A stretch of 54,583 nt of DNA, taken from assembly GCA_019751915.1 (NCBI GenBank), contig JAIEMS010000023.1, positions 1 through 54,583 on the forward strand, written 5' to 3'. The notes under the pieces were generated by a model. That model ran no database searches and had not been told where the DNA came from. It saw only the letters and a list, made by a program, of their open reading frames with translations. Shown here piece by piece: positions 21,462-30,348 of this stretch. The first letter of the stretch is position 1, and each line of letters begins with the position of its first letter. The position numbers and the translations under genes are program-made. Origin of the DNA: Burkholderiaceae bacterium. GTDB taxonomy: Bacteria > Pseudomonadota > Gammaproteobacteria > Burkholderiales > Burkholderiaceae_C.

Positions 21462-23807
21462 ATGTTTTCAAATCTCAAAATAAAAACCAGATTATTTTTA
21501 GGTTTTTTCTCTATTTTTATATTTTTAGTAATCATTGCGCTCATCGGAATCACAAAAATAAATCAAATAAATTCAAGCATCAATGGAATTGTTAATGGCA
21601 ATATACCAAAAACAGCCCAAGCCAATGCGGTGATTGATAGTTTGAATGAAAACTCAAAAAGCATCAGAAATGCTTACATATTCAAAGAGGCAGATGCAAA
21701 AAAAGAGCTAGATGAAATACCAAGAGTCAGCAAGGTAATTTCCGAAAATTTAGAGAAGTTAGAAAAATCTATAACTACCGATGCAGGAAAAGCTGACTTA
21801 CGAAAAATAAAAGAAGCTAGAGCTTTGTATCTTGTCGAAATGAATCGATACCTTGAGATGCTTAAAAATGGGCAGCGCGAAGAGGCCGTTGGAATTTTAT
21901 CTGGATCTCTGAGAAAAACACAGACAGATTACGTCAATGCGGCCAATGCCTTAGTAGCTGGGCAAACAGAATTAACAATTAAAGTCGGGCAGGGTGCCGA
22001 AGAATTGGCAGCTGAAACTGGTCGTTTGTTAATTATTTTATCAACTACTGCTGCTATTTTTAGTGCTGTTATGGCATGGCTAATCACACGCAGTGTGACT
22101 GGTCCGACCAACCAACTCATGGACAATGCCAATAAAATGGCCGCAGGAAATTTTGATTTCAAAATAGAAATTAACCAAAAAGATGAAATTGGAGCTTTAG
22201 CCCAATCGCTGCGTGTGATGCAAGCTTCAGTTCAGGCGATGATGTCTGATGCAGCAATGCTTTCAGGGGCAGCGGTGCAAGGAAAATTAGCTACCAGAGC
22301 CGATGCCAATCGACACCAAGGTGATTTCCGTAAAATTGTCGAAGGTGTCAATAACACTTTAGATGCAGTGATTGGCCCGCTGAATGTGGCAGCAAATTAT
22401 GTGGAGCGTATTGCCGTTGGTGACACGCCAAAACCCATCACCGACCCTTACAACGGTGATTTCAATACCCTAAAAAACAACCTCAATTTGTGCATTGAGG
22501 CGACCAACCAGCAAGCTTTGGCTGCTAAATCTATTGCGGCTGGTGACTTGTCGGTATCTGTCAAAGTGCGTTCTGAGAACGATGTGCTCGCAAAGAGTTT
22601 GCTCGCAGTGGTCAATGCAGTGAGTGCATTGGTACGCGATGCCAATTTGTTGTCGCGTGCCACCGTCGAAGGGCGTTTGTCTGTGCGTGCCGATGCAGCA
22701 CAGCACTCGGGTGATTTCCGCAAAGTGATGGAAGGAATCAACGCCACGCTGGAATCGGTGGTGGTGCCCATCAACGAAACCATGTCGGTGCTCAGTGCCG
22801 TTGAGCAAGGCGATCTGACCCGCAGCGTCAAAGGCCACTACGAAGGAAACTTAGGAGAGCTGCGGGACATGGTAAACAATGCCGTAGCAAAAATGGCCGA
22901 TGTCATTGCTGAAGTGATGGATGCTGCAGAGACGCTATCGAATGCCGCAGGGCAAGTCAGTGCCACGGCGCAATCGCTGTCGCAGGCCTCTAGCGAACAG
23001 GCTGCGAGCGTCGAGGAGACCAGCGCCTCGGTTGAGCAAATGACCTCATCAATTGCCCAAAATACTGAAAATGCCAAGATCACCGATAACATGGCAAGCC
23101 AAGCAGCCAAACAAGCTGCAGAAGGAGGCCAGTCGGTGGCTGCAACTGTGGCAGCCATGAAGCAAATTGCCAAGAAAATTGGCATCATTGACGACATTGC
23201 CTACCAAACCAATTTGCTGGCACTCAACGCAGCCATTGAGGCCGCCCGTGCAGGCGAACATGGCAAGGGCTTTGCTGTGGTGGCTGCTGAAGTACGCAAA
23301 TTGGCCGAGCGCAGCCAAATAGCGGCGCAAGAGATCAGTGAAGTAGCTGGCTCCAGCGTTGATTTGGCTGAAAAGGCGGGCAAACTGCTAGACGATATTG
23401 TCCCCAGTATTAAAAAAACCTCAGACTTGGTGCAAGAGATTACTGCGGCCTCGGAAGAGCAATCTTCAGGAGCCGGTCAAATTAATTCTGCCATCAGCCA
23501 ATTGAGCCAAACCACGCAGCAAAATGCCTCTAGCTCTGAAGAACTGGCTGCCACTGCTGAAGAGATGAGCAGCCAAGTAGCACAGTTACAGCAAACTATG
23601 GTATTTTTTAAGATAGAAAATGGTGGTAATTTTTACCGTAAAAAAAATGCAGTGCCACTGCGTAAAAATTCCTCATCAAAATTTCGACCCATTACCAACA
23701 AATTAATTAATGAAAATCTGCGCTTTAACGATCAACCCACTTCTTCATCCTTGATTTTGGAAGCAAGTGACACAGAAATTGATGAAAGAAAATTCACAAA
23801 ATTCTGA
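21462..23807 (+). CDS. methyl-accepting chemotaxis protein (MCP 2), paralogue of MCP 1
   Basis: Chemoreceptor of 781 residues with the same plan as MCP 1: membrane segments at about 9-30 and 190-210 around a helical sensor domain, HAMP, poly-HAMP chain and signalling hairpin. It has only one [12 protein letters not shown] block, and the length difference to MCP 1 is exactly 91 residues, one unit. The sensor domains differ clearly (ligand specificity may differ), while the region from about 22365 to 23600 is almost base-for-base that of MCP 1. It ends KFTKF, again a tether-type pentapeptide. ATG 21462 is preceded by AAAGGACACAGGAA. Confidence 0.93.
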   Translation: MFSNLKIKTRLFLGFFSIFIFLVIIALIGITKINQINSSINGIVNGNIPKTAQANAVIDSLNENSKSIRNAYIFKEADAKKELDEIPRVSKVISENLEKLEKSITTDAGKADLRKIKEARALYLVEMNRYLEMLKNGQREEAVGILSGSLRKTQTDYVNAANALVAGQTELTIKVGQGAEELAAETGRLLIILSTTAAIFSAVMAWLITRSVTGPTNQLMDNANKMAAGNFDFKIEINQKDEIGALAQSLRVMQASVQAMMSDAAMLSGAAVQGKLATRADANRHQGDFRKIVEGVNNTLDAVIGPLNVAANYVERIAVGDTPKPITDPYNGDFNTLKNNLNLCIEATNQQALAAKSIAAGDLSVSVKVRSENDVLAKSLLAVVNAVSALVRDANLLSRATVEGRLSVRADAAQHSGDFRKVMEGINATLESVVVPINETMSVLSAVEQGDLTRSVKGHYEGNLGELRDMVNNAVAKMADVIAEVMDAAETLSNAAGQVSATAQSLSQASSEQAASVEETSASVEQMTSSIAQNTENAKITDNMASQAAKQAAEGGQSVAATVAAMKQIAKKIGIIDDIAYQTNLLALNAAIEAARAGEHGKGFAVVAAEVRKLAERSQIAAQEISEVAGSSVDLAEKAGKLLDDIVPSIKKTSDLVQEITAASEEQSSGAGQINSAISQLSQTTQQNASSSEELAATAEEMSSQVAQLQQTMVFFKIENGGNFYRKKNAVPLRKNSSSKFRPITNKLINENLRFNDQPTSSSLILEASDTEIDERKFTKF

Positions 23808-23886
23808 ATCAATAGGGCCAAGCAAAGTTCAGCCATTCGGCAAGAAAATTAAAAATCAATACATAATAACAAAAATACTATAATCA

Positions 23887-24702
23887 ATGATTTCCATGCC
23901 ACAAATTACCAGCCATGAGTTTGGTCAATTCCAGCAATTCATTTTTGAAGCAGCAGGAATAACCCTTCCAGACTCTAAACAAGCACTGGTAAGTGGCAGG
24001 CTCATAAAACGCTTGGACTTTTATGGGTTGAAAAGCTATGGTGCCTATTTTAAATTACTAAAAGGCCCATCTGCCTCTGCCGAAATTCAAATTGCAGTTG
24101 ACTTACTCACAACCAACGAAACCTATTTTTTCAGAGAGTCTAAACACTTCGATTTTTTGCGAGAACAAGCACTAGGAGCACGTAGTCGCAACCAAGTTTT
24201 CAGGGTATGGAGTGCGGCCAGTTCCAGCGGTGAAGAAGCTTATAGCATTGCTATGGTGTTGGCAGATTGCTTGGATGGTTATGGAAATTGGGAGGTCGTT
24301 GGCTCTGACATTAGCAGCCGCGTTCTTCAAGGGGCCAAGCGGGCACATTATTCCATGGAGCGTGCGCGTAATATTCCATATAATTACTTACAAAGATTTT
24401 GCCTACGGGGCACTGAAGAGTACGAAGGAACCATACTCATTAATCGCACATTGCGTAGCAAAGTTAATTTTAGACAAATAAATCTGAATGCAGCATTTCC
24501 AGAATTAGGGTTATTTGATATCGTATTTTTACGCAACGTAATGATTTATTTTAGTGATGAGACAAAGCGCGGAGTTATTTCTCGGGTTATTTCTACTATA
24601 AAACCGGGCGGGCACTTTCTGATCGGCCATTCAGAAAATTTGAATGACCTAACAAGAGCAGTCAAACATTTGGCACCATCTATTTATCACAAAATTTTGT
24701 GA
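23887..24702 (+). CDS. cheR: chemotaxis protein methyltransferase CheR
   Basis: SAM-dependent methyltransferase that methylates receptor glutamates. It has TTNETYFFRE, the SAM-binding VWSAASSSGEEAYSIAM, GSDISSRVL, FLRNVMIYFS and GHSENL. The beta-subdomain between RGT and INL has the same length as in E. coli CheR (no three-residue gap), which is the form that binds receptor C-terminal pentapeptides; the MCPs here carry fitting tails. The frame has ATG at 23887 and another at 23896; I give the first, 271 residues. One base separates it from cheD. Confidence 0.94.
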   Translation: MISMPQITSHEFGQFQQFIFEAAGITLPDSKQALVSGRLIKRLDFYGLKSYGAYFKLLKGPSASAEIQIAVDLLTTNETYFFRESKHFDFLREQALGARSRNQVFRVWSAASSSGEEAYSIAMVLADCLDGYGNWEVVGSDISSRVLQGAKRAHYSMERARNIPYNYLQRFCLRGTEEYEGTILINRTLRSKVNFRQINLNAAFPELGLFDIVFLRNVMIYFSDETKRGVISRVISTIKPGGHFLIGHSENLNDLTRAVKHLAPSIYHKIL

Positions 24703-24703
24703 A

Positions 24704-25207
24704 ATGGTGCAACTAAGCCATTTAGTCGATATTTTTTTACAGCCTGGCGAGTATTTTGTCGGTAATGCCGATTTTCAAATACGCACCATGCTAGGATCTT
24801 GTGTTTCGATTACCCTATGGGATCCGATCAAACGCATTGGGGCAATGTCCCATTTTTTACTCCCAAAACGTACTTATACGACGGAGCCAATTCGGCATCT
24901 CGATGCCCGCTATGGCGACGAGGCCTTGCTGTTAATGCTGGGTGAACTGGCCCAAGTGGGTGTCTCGCCAGCGCAGTGCCAAGGAAAAATTTTTGGCGGT
25001 GGCAATATGTTTCCGGGGCATCGCAGTGCTGGAAGTATGCAAATCGGCCAAAGAAATGGTGAAGCAGCACGGGCCTTGCTGCGCGATCGGGGAATACCTA
25101 TCGTTTCAGAGAGTTTGTTCGGTATCGGCCATCGGCAAATCATTTTTGATGTCAGCACTGGTGATGTCTGGTCGCGTCAGGTTCGTTTGTCTACAGAAGA
25201 AACATAA
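24704..25207 (+). CDS. cheD: chemoreceptor glutamine deamidase CheD
   Basis: Deamidates specific glutamines in receptors and can modulate CheA signalling. The catalytic Cys is in MLGSCVSITLWD and the His in AMSHFLLPKR, with the Thr preceding the Cys strand (IRTMLGSC); GGGNMF and SESLFGIGHRQIIFD follow the family pattern. Length 167. It starts one base after the cheR stop. It closes the che operon; in many relatives cheB would follow here, but the next gene is coaBC. Confidence 0.93.
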   Translation: MVQLSHLVDIFLQPGEYFVGNADFQIRTMLGSCVSITLWDPIKRIGAMSHFLLPKRTYTTEPIRHLDARYGDEALLLMLGELAQVGVSPAQCQGKIFGGGNMFPGHRSAGSMQIGQRNGEAARALLRDRGIPIVSESLFGIGHRQIIFDVSTGDVWSRQVRLSTEET

Positions 25208-25213
25208 AGAAAT

Positions 25214-26437
25214 ATGCAAGAGCTTGCTGGTAAACATATTGTTTTGGGTCTCAGTGGAGGCGTTGCTTGTTACAAAGCAGCTGAACTGTGCCGTTTACTC
25301 ATCAGAGAAGGTGCCACCGTGCAGGTAGTAATGACCGAGGCCGCAGGGCAGTTCATCACCCCAGTGACGATGCAGGCGTTGTCGGGGCGGCCCGTGCATG
25401 GTTCGCAGTGGGATGCCCGCGAAGCCAACAATATGCCGCACATCAACCTCAGCCGCGAGGCCGATGCGATTTTGATCGCCCCTTGCAGTGCCGACTTTAT
25501 TGCCCGTTTAGCACAGGGCCGAGCCGATGAGTTGCTCAGTTTGCTTTGCTTGGCACGTCCACAAGAACAAGTGCCCTTGCTGCTAGCGCCCGCCATGAAC
25601 CGTCAGATGTGGGCCCACTCCGCCACCCAACGCAACGTAGCGCAGGTCGCCCAAGATGGTGCGGTGGTGCTAGGGGTAGGCCACGGCGATCAGGCTTGTG
25701 GTGAAACCGGCGACGGGCGTATGCTCGAACCGGCAGAACTGCTCCAAGAGCTGATTGCCTTTTTTACCCCCAAGATGCTGGCCGGCCAAAAGGTCCTCAT
25801 TACCGCTGGCCCGACCTTTGAGGCAATTGACCCCGTGCGTGGCATTACCAACCATTCCAGCGGCAAGATGGGTTTTGCCATTGCCAGAGCTGCCCGCGAA
25901 GCCGGGGCAGAGGTCACGCTGGTGGCCGGGCCGGTGCATTTGCCCACACCGCGTGGTGTGCGCCGAATTGATGTTAAATCTGCACAAAATATGCTGGAGG
26001 CCGTTGTTCCACAAGCACAAGCAGCTACTATATTTATAGCAACTGCAGCAGTGGCCGACTGGCGGCCAGCGATGCCATCGGAGCAGAAAATCAAAAAAGA
26101 CGGCTCTGGCCTGCCGCCGGTGCTGAACTTTGTTGAAAACCCCGACATTCTGGCAACCGTGGCGCAATCGAACCACGCGTTGGTGGGCGACTTGTTTTGT
26201 GTCGGCTTTGCCGCCGAAAGCCACGATTTGCTGCAACACGCCAGCGCCAAACGCCTGCGAAAGGGCGTACCGCTGCTGGTGGGCAACATCGGCCCTGCAA
26301 CCTTTGGTCAAGATGACAATGCCCTGTTACTGGTAGATGCCGACGGGCACCACGAACTCCCACGCGCCTCCAAGCGCCTGCTGGCCCAGCAATTGGTCGC
26401 TGAAATCGCTCTGCGCTTGCCACGCCAGAAGGCCTAA
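25214..26437 (+). CDS. coaBC: bifunctional phosphopantothenoylcysteine decarboxylase/phosphopantothenate-cysteine ligase
   Basis: Two successive steps of coenzyme A synthesis in one protein of 407 residues. The N-terminal flavodoxin-like CoaC domain has [14 protein letters not shown], the catalytic His in [17 protein letters not shown] and [13 protein letters not shown]. The C-terminal CoaB domain has [24 protein letters not shown] and [10 protein letters not shown]. Part of the CoaB coding region (25993-26042) matches the dispersed palindromic repeat read in reverse without breaking the frame. ATG 25214 follows the cheD stop by six bases. dut follows 22 bases after, as in many proteobacteria. 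Confidence 0.96.
   Translation: MQELAGKHIVLGLSGGVACYKAAELCRLLIREGATVQVVMTEAAGQFITPVTMQALSGRPVHGSQWDAREANNMPHINLSREADAILIAPCSADFIARLAQGRADELLSLLCLARPQEQVPLLLAPAMNRQMWAHSATQRNVAQVAQDGAVVLGVGHGDQACGETGDGRMLEPAELLQELIAFFTPKMLAGQKVLITAGPTFEAIDPVRGITNHSSGKMGFAIARAAREAGAEVTLVAGPVHLPTPRGVRRIDVKSAQNMLEAVVPQAQAATIFIATAAVADWRPAMPSEQKIKKDGSGLPPVLNFVENPDILATVAQSNHALVGDLFCVGFAAESHDLLQHASAKRLRKGVPLLVGNIGPATFGQDDNALLLVDADGHHELPRASKRLLAQQLVAEIALRLPRQKA
25993..26042 (-). repeat. repeat-like block inside coaBC
   Basis: Read on the minus strand: GCTATAAATATAGTAGCTGC, then TTGTGCTTGTGG, then AACGGCCTCCAGC, in the order of the intergenic repeat copies. It encodes [18 protein letters not shown] in frame. Because this part of CoaB is itself conserved in length, the match may reflect conversion of existing codons rather than insertion, or chance. 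Confidence 0.4.
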
Positions 26438-26459
26438 AACCAACCAAAAAGAAATATTT

Positions 26460-26906
26460 ATGCAAATCGACATCAAAATCATCGATCCCCGGATGGCCCA
26501 TCAGTTACCCGCCTACGCCACCCCCGGCAGTGCAGGGCTGGATCTGCGCGCTTGTCTAGATGCCCCACTGACTTTGGCTCCCAACGCCTGGGAGCTGGTG
26601 CCCACAGGCATTGCCATTTACCTCAAAGACCCCGGCTACGCCGCCATGATCCTGCCGCGCTCGGGTTTGGGTCACAAGCATGGCATCGTACTGGGTAATT
26701 TGGTCGGTTTAATCGACAGCGATTACCAAGGCCAGTTGATGGTCAGCGCGTGGAACCGCAGCCCACAGCCCTTTACCCTTGAGCCAATGGAGCGTTTGGC
26801 CCAACTGGTCATCGTTCCCGTGGTGCAAGCACAATTTAACGTAGTGCAAGAGTTTCCGGCCTCACTGCGCGGTGAGGGCGGTTACGGCTCTACGGGCAAG
26901 GCCTGA
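26460..26906 (+). CDS. dut: deoxyuridine 5'-triphosphate nucleotidohydrolase
   Basis: Hydrolyses dUTP to dUMP, keeping uracil out of DNA and supplying thymidylate synthesis; trimeric. All five family motifs are present: [10 protein letters not shown] (I), [16 protein letters not shown] (II), [17 protein letters not shown] (III), RLAQLVIVP (IV) and [11 protein letters not shown] (V, the C-terminal lid). ATG 26460 gives 148 residues, the usual size; the longer frame overlaps coaBC. Convergent with the next gene, 12 bases from its stop. Confidence 0.96.
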   Translation: MQIDIKIIDPRMAHQLPAYATPGSAGLDLRACLDAPLTLAPNAWELVPTGIAIYLKDPGYAAMILPRSGLGHKHGIVLGNLVGLIDSDYQGQLMVSAWNRSPQPFTLEPMERLAQLVIVPVVQAQFNVVQEFPASLRGEGGYGSTGKA

Positions 26907-26918
26907 GCGCTCGCAGCT

Positions 26919-28154
26919 TCAAGTGCTGCCAAAGGCGCGGTGCATTGACTGCTGCAAGTCGTGTTGTAAATCCTGCACGGCTTCCAACCCGATCGAAAAT
27001 CGCACCAAAATTCCGGGTGCAAGGTGGTTTGCTGGGCGGGTGCGCATGCTAGCGATTTGGTAGGGCATCACCAAACTCATAGGCCCTCCCCAGCTATAGC
27101 CAATCTTGAACCACTGCAAACCATCGCAAAAGGCATCGACTTGTTGTTGGCTGTACCGGGCGGCCATGACCACGCTGAACAAGCCTGCTGCGCCCCCATC
27201 CCCCCCGCCGACAGCGCCACACAGCGCTTGCCAATGCTGGTGACCGGGTGACTCTGGCAGCGCCGGGTGCAGCACCTGCGCTACAGCGGGCTGCTGCTGC
27301 ATCCAGCGGGCCAAGGTTCTGGCCGCTACATCGTGGGCGCGGTAACGCAGGCTGATGCTGGGCAGGGAGCGCAGCACTGCCTCGACATCGTTGGCTCCAA
27401 CACCCAAGCCCAAGTGCATATGCAGCAGTTTGATCTTCAGGTGCAAGGCGGGATCGCGGGTAATGATGCTGCCCATCAGCACATCGCCGCCGCCGCTGGG
27501 GTACTTGGTCAGGGCATGGGCCGAGATGTCTACCGCCAAGCTGCCGCTGCCGTCGCCTTCCAGATCAAAAGGTGCAAAGGCCAAACCTGCGCCCCAAGTG
27601 TTGTCTAGCGCGGTGACGATGCCACGCGCTTTGCACAAGCGCACCATCTCGGGCAGATTCGGGAACTCCATCGTCACCGAACCGGGTGCTTCGAGCCACA
27701 CCAGCCGGGTAGCGGGCGAAATTTTGGCCGCTAAATCCGCCGGGTCGAGTGCGTCGTACAGTGCGTGGCGAATGCCAAACTGCGCCAGCGTGGCCTCGGC
27801 CATCGACCTGTTGGGGCCGTAAGCGTTGTCAGGAATCAAAACTTCGTCGCCCGTTTTGAGCAAAGCCAGCGACACATTGGCAATGGCCGCCAAGCCACTG
27901 GGCACCAAAACGCACTGCAAACCGCCTTCGAGGGCGCAAAGACGTTCTTCCAAAATAAAAGTCGTCGGGGTGCCGTGCAGACCGTAGGTGTAACCGCTTT
28001 TGTCTTTCCATTCGCGGCTGCGAACGGCCTCGACATTCGGGAAAATTACCGTCGATGCCTTATGGACACCGGGTGCCGGCGCTACAAAACCGGCAGGCGG
28101 AGTGTAGTCGTGGTGAATAAGGCGGGTGGAAACATCGTGGGCAAAATCGTTCAT
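26919..28154 (-). CDS. metC: cystathionine beta-lyase (Cys/Met metabolism PLP enzyme)
   Basis: PLP-dependent enzyme of 411 residues of the Cys/Met metabolism family, closest in feel to cystathionine beta-lyase, which makes homocysteine for methionine synthesis. Landmarks: YTYGLHGTPTT, VLVPSGLAAIANV, DNAYGPNRS, LEAPGSVTMEFP, TALDNTWGAGLAF (Asp that contacts the pyridine) and the PLP lysine at about 217 in ISAHALTKYPSGGGDVLMG. The C-terminal SYSWGGPMSLVMP fits beta-lyases. Gamma-lyase or sulfhydrylase activity cannot be excluded. It lies 19 bases downstream of def on the same strand. Confidence 0.85.
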   Translation of the reverse strand: MNDFAHDVSTRLIHHDYTPPAGFVAPAPGVHKASTVIFPNVEAVRSREWKDKSGYTYGLHGTPTTFILEERLCALEGGLQCVLVPSGLAAIANVSLALLKTGDEVLIPDNAYGPNRSMAEATLAQFGIRHALYDALDPADLAAKISPATRLVWLEAPGSVTMEFPNLPEMVRLCKARGIVTALDNTWGAGLAFAPFDLEGDGSGSLAVDISAHALTKYPSGGGDVLMGSIITRDPALHLKIKLLHMHLGLGVGANDVEAVLRSLPSISLRYRAHDVAARTLARWMQQQPAVAQVLHPALPESPGHQHWQALCGAVGGGDGGAAGLFSVVMAARYSQQQVDAFCDGLQWFKIGYSWGGPMSLVMPYQIASMRTRPANHLAPGILVRFSIGLEAVQDLQHDLQQSMHRAFGST

Positions 28155-28173
28155 TCCACGATGTTAGCGCCTC

Positions 28174-28686
28174 TTACAGCATGGCATCGACATAGCCAAA
28201 CTGCCTGAAGTCGCGCACCCGCATCGGGTACAACGTGCCCCACAGGTGGTCGCACTCGTGTTGCACCACCCGCGCATGAAAGCCATCGACGCTGCGGTCT
28301 ATCGGGGCACCGTACACATCAAAACCTTGGTAGCGAATGCGTGACCAGCGCGGCACTTTGGCCCGCAGACCCGGCACCGAAAGACAGCCCTCCCAGTCCT
28401 CTTCTTCGCTGTCGCCCAGCGGGGTGATGGTGGGGTTGATCAGCACCGTGGGCGGCACCAAGGGGCGATCTGGGTAACGCAGATTGCGATCTTCAGAGCC
28501 AAAAACCACCAGTTGTAAATCGATGCCAATTTGCGGTGCAGCCAGCCCAGCACCACTGGCCGCTTGCATGGTGTCCCAGAGGTCTTGCACTTGTTGGTGC
28601 AACCCAGCAGTGCCGAATTCGGTGATGGGCTGGGCCAAGCGCAGCAGGCGCGGATCGCCCATTTTCAAAATGGAGTGGATCGCCAT
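28174..28686 (-). CDS. def: peptide deformylase
   Basis: Metalloenzyme that removes the N-formyl group from nascent proteins. The three motifs are [10 protein letters not shown] (I), EGCLSVPG (II, metal-ligand Cys) and QHECDHLWG (III, metal-ligand His pair with catalytic Glu). Motif III has Cys where most deformylases have Ile/Leu/Met (HEIDHLxG). Length 170. ATG 28686 is preceded by CAGGAGGTC, a strong Shine-Dalgarno. This is likely a second-type deformylase not linked to fmt. Confidence 0.94.
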   Translation of the reverse strand: MAIHSILKMGDPRLLRLAQPITEFGTAGLHQQVQDLWDTMQAASGAGLAAPQIGIDLQLVVFGSEDRNLRYPDRPLVPPTVLINPTITPLGDSEEEDWEGCLSVPGLRAKVPRWSRIRYQGFDVYGAPIDRSVDGFHARVVQHECDHLWGTLYPMRVRDFRQFGYVDAML

Positions 28687-28719
28687 TGTTTTTGACCTCC
28701 TGAAACAGTTGCCATAACG

Positions 28720-28750
28720 AAAAAGCCCACCTTTGTGGGGTGGGCTTTTT
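28720..28750 (-). terminator. intrinsic terminator downstream of tRNA-Asn
   Basis: AAAAAGCCCACC and its exact complement GGTGGGCTTTTT enclose a 7-base loop. Read on the minus strand it is a GC-rich stem ending in a U-run 19 bases after the tRNA 3' end, upstream of def. It is symmetrical and could work both ways. Confidence 0.85.
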
Positions 28751-28769
28751 GTGCCTTGCGGCTAAAATG

Positions 28770-28845
28770 TGGCTCCTCGACCTGGGCTCGAACCAGGGAC
28801 CTACGGATTAACAGTCCGGCGCTCTACCGACTGAGCTATCGAGGA
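28770..28845 (-). tRNA. tRNA-Asn (GTT)
   Basis: A 76-base cloverleaf on the minus strand: acceptor stem TCCTCGA/TCGAGGA with discriminator G and encoded CCA, D-loop AGCTCAGTCGGTAGAGC, anticodon loop CTGTTAA with anticodon GTT, and T-arm GGTTCGAGCC. A -10 box lies just upstream and a terminator follows. Confidence 0.97.
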
Positions 28846-28856
28846 ACAATCCTTAG

Positions 28857-28862
28857 ATTATA
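28857..28862 (-). promoter_or_regulatory. -10 box for tRNA-Asn
   Basis: On the minus strand the hexamer is TATAAT, ending 11 bases before the mature tRNA 5' end. A T-rich TTTTTT lies 16 bases further upstream as a poor -35 candidate. The consensus -10 and its position support a tRNA promoter. Confidence 0.55.
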
Positions 28863-28910
28863 TACACAGAATTGACGCAAAAAACGAAATTGGCGCAAAA
28901 ATTAGAATTT

Positions 28911-29552
28911 TTACGACAGCAATGGTACGCCGGTTTTCGCTTGCAGCACTTCCAACGTGACCTCTGGGGCCAGCTCGACCACCTTGAGTCCTTCGGGCGT
29001 AACGTCCATGACCGCCAAGTCGGTAATGATACGATTGACCACGCTCACGCCGGTCAGTGGCAAAGTGCAGTGGGGCAAAATTTTCAGGTCTTCGGTGCCG
29101 TCTTTTTTACGCGCTACATGCTCCATGAGCACAATCACGCGCTTGACACCGGCCACCAAGTCCATTGCGCCGCCCATGCCTTTGACCATTTTGCCGGGGA
29201 TCATCCAGTTGGCCAGATCGCCCTTTTCGCTGACCTGCATCGCACCCAAAATCGACAAGTTGATTTTGCCGCCACGGATCATGGCAAACGATTGATCGCT
29301 ACCAAAAATCGACGAACCCTTCATGGTGGTCACGGTCTGCTTGCCGGCATTAATCAGGTCGGCATCGACCTCGTCTTCGTACGGGAACGGGCCAATGCCC
29401 AGCATGCCGTTTTCGCTTTGCAACCAAACCTCGATGTCGTTGGGGACATGGTTTGCCACCAGCGTTGGGATGCCAATGCCAAGGTTGACGTAAAAGCCGT
29501 CTTGTAATTCTTGTGCCGCGCGCGCGGCCATTTGGTCTTGAGTCCAGGCCAT
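28911..29552 (-). CDS. scoB: succinyl-CoA:3-ketoacid CoA-transferase subunit B
   Basis: Beta subunit (213 residues) of the CoA-transferase that activates acetoacetate with succinyl-CoA. The catalytic Glu is in [24 protein letters not shown] is the family N-terminal signature, with [18 protein letters not shown] later. It lies 9 bases after scoA. The related 3-oxoadipate CoA-transferase (PcaJ) is the main alternative, which the nearby carboxymuconolactone decarboxylase-like gene might suggest, but the sequence reads as ScoB to me. Confidence 0.9.
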   Translation of the reverse strand: MAWTQDQMAARAAQELQDGFYVNLGIGIPTLVANHVPNDIEVWLQSENGMLGIGPFPYEDEVDADLINAGKQTVTTMKGSSIFGSDQSFAMIRGGKINLSILGAMQVSEKGDLANWMIPGKMVKGMGGAMDLVAGVKRVIVLMEHVARKKDGTEDLKILPHCTLPLTGVSVVNRIITDLAVMDVTPEGLKVVELAPEVTLEVLQAKTGVPLLS

Positions 29553-29561
29553 GATGTGTCC

Positions 29562-30263
29562 TTATTTCCGTTCACGCAGAGTGCGTTTTTCGATGCGCTT
29601 TTCAGGGGTCGGGTTGCACACAATGCGGTGTACGTAAATACCCGGCAGGTGAACATCGTCCGGGGCAATCTCACCCGTAGCAACGATGCGCTCGACTTCA
29701 ACGATGCAAATTTTGCCCGCAGTAGCGGCTGCGGGGTTGAAGTTGCGGGCTGTCAGGTTAAAGCGCAGGTTGCCCGATTCGTCGGCCACATCGGCCTTGA
29801 TCAGGGCCACCTCGGGCATCAATGAGCGCTCCATGACGTAGGTTTCGCCATCAAAGTCGCGCAGTTCTTTGCCTTCAGCAACGAGGGTGCCAACGCCGGT
29901 TTTGGTAAAAAAGGCCGGAATGCCCGCACCACCGGCACGCAGCTTTTCGGCCAGTGTGCCTTGGGGCGTGAACTCCAACTCCAGTTCGCCAGCCAAGTAT
30001 TGGCGCTCAAACTCTTTGTTCTCGCCCACGTAAGACGAGATCATCTTTTTGATTTGGCGGGTTTCGAGCAGTTTGCCCAAACCAAAGCCATCGACCCCGG
30101 CGTTGTTGGAGATCACAGTGAGGTCTTTGACACCTGAATCGCGCAGGGCATCAATCAGGGCCTCGGGAATACCACACAAGCCGAAACCACCCACAGCCAA
30201 AAGTTGGCCGTCGGCAACCACGCCCCGCAGGGCCTCGGCTGCGGAGGGAAAGACTTTATTCAA
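29562..30263 (-). CDS. scoA: succinyl-CoA:3-ketoacid CoA-transferase subunit A
   Basis: Alpha subunit (233 residues) of the same CoA-transferase. It shows GGFGLCGIPEALIDAL, VISNNAGVDGFGLG, SSYVGENKEFERQYL, ELEFTPQGTLAEKLRAGG and GIPAFFTKTGVGT, all closely following ScoA. ATG 30263 follows a short leader. The gene is divergent from a PAS-LuxR regulator 85 bases away, with a palindromic element in the shared gap, which suggests local control. Confidence 0.92.
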   Translation of the reverse strand: MNKVFPSAAEALRGVVADGQLLAVGGFGLCGIPEALIDALRDSGVKDLTVISNNAGVDGFGLGKLLETRQIKKMISSYVGENKEFERQYLAGELELEFTPQGTLAEKLRAGGAGIPAFFTKTGVGTLVAEGKELRDFDGETYVMERSLMPEVALIKADVADESGNLRFNLTARNFNPAAATAGKICIVEVERIVATGEIAPDDVHLPGIYVHRIVCNPTPEKRIEKRTLRERK

Positions 30264-30297
30264 AACAGGCTCCTTGAAAATTTAGTACCGTTAAGAT

Positions 30298-30319
30298 ACT
30301 ACGTAATTTGGTAAGTAGT
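30298..30319. promoter_or_regulatory. inverted repeat in the scoA / regulator divergent gap
   Basis: ACTAC at 30298-30302 and GTAGT at 30315-30319 form an interrupted palindrome; TACGTA at 30300-30305 is itself palindromic. It lies between divergent scoA and the LuxR-type gene. It is a candidate operator for that regulator, by position only. Confidence 0.4.
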
Positions 30320-30348
30320 GTTCCCTAGAGGTTTGCACCGATAGCCGT

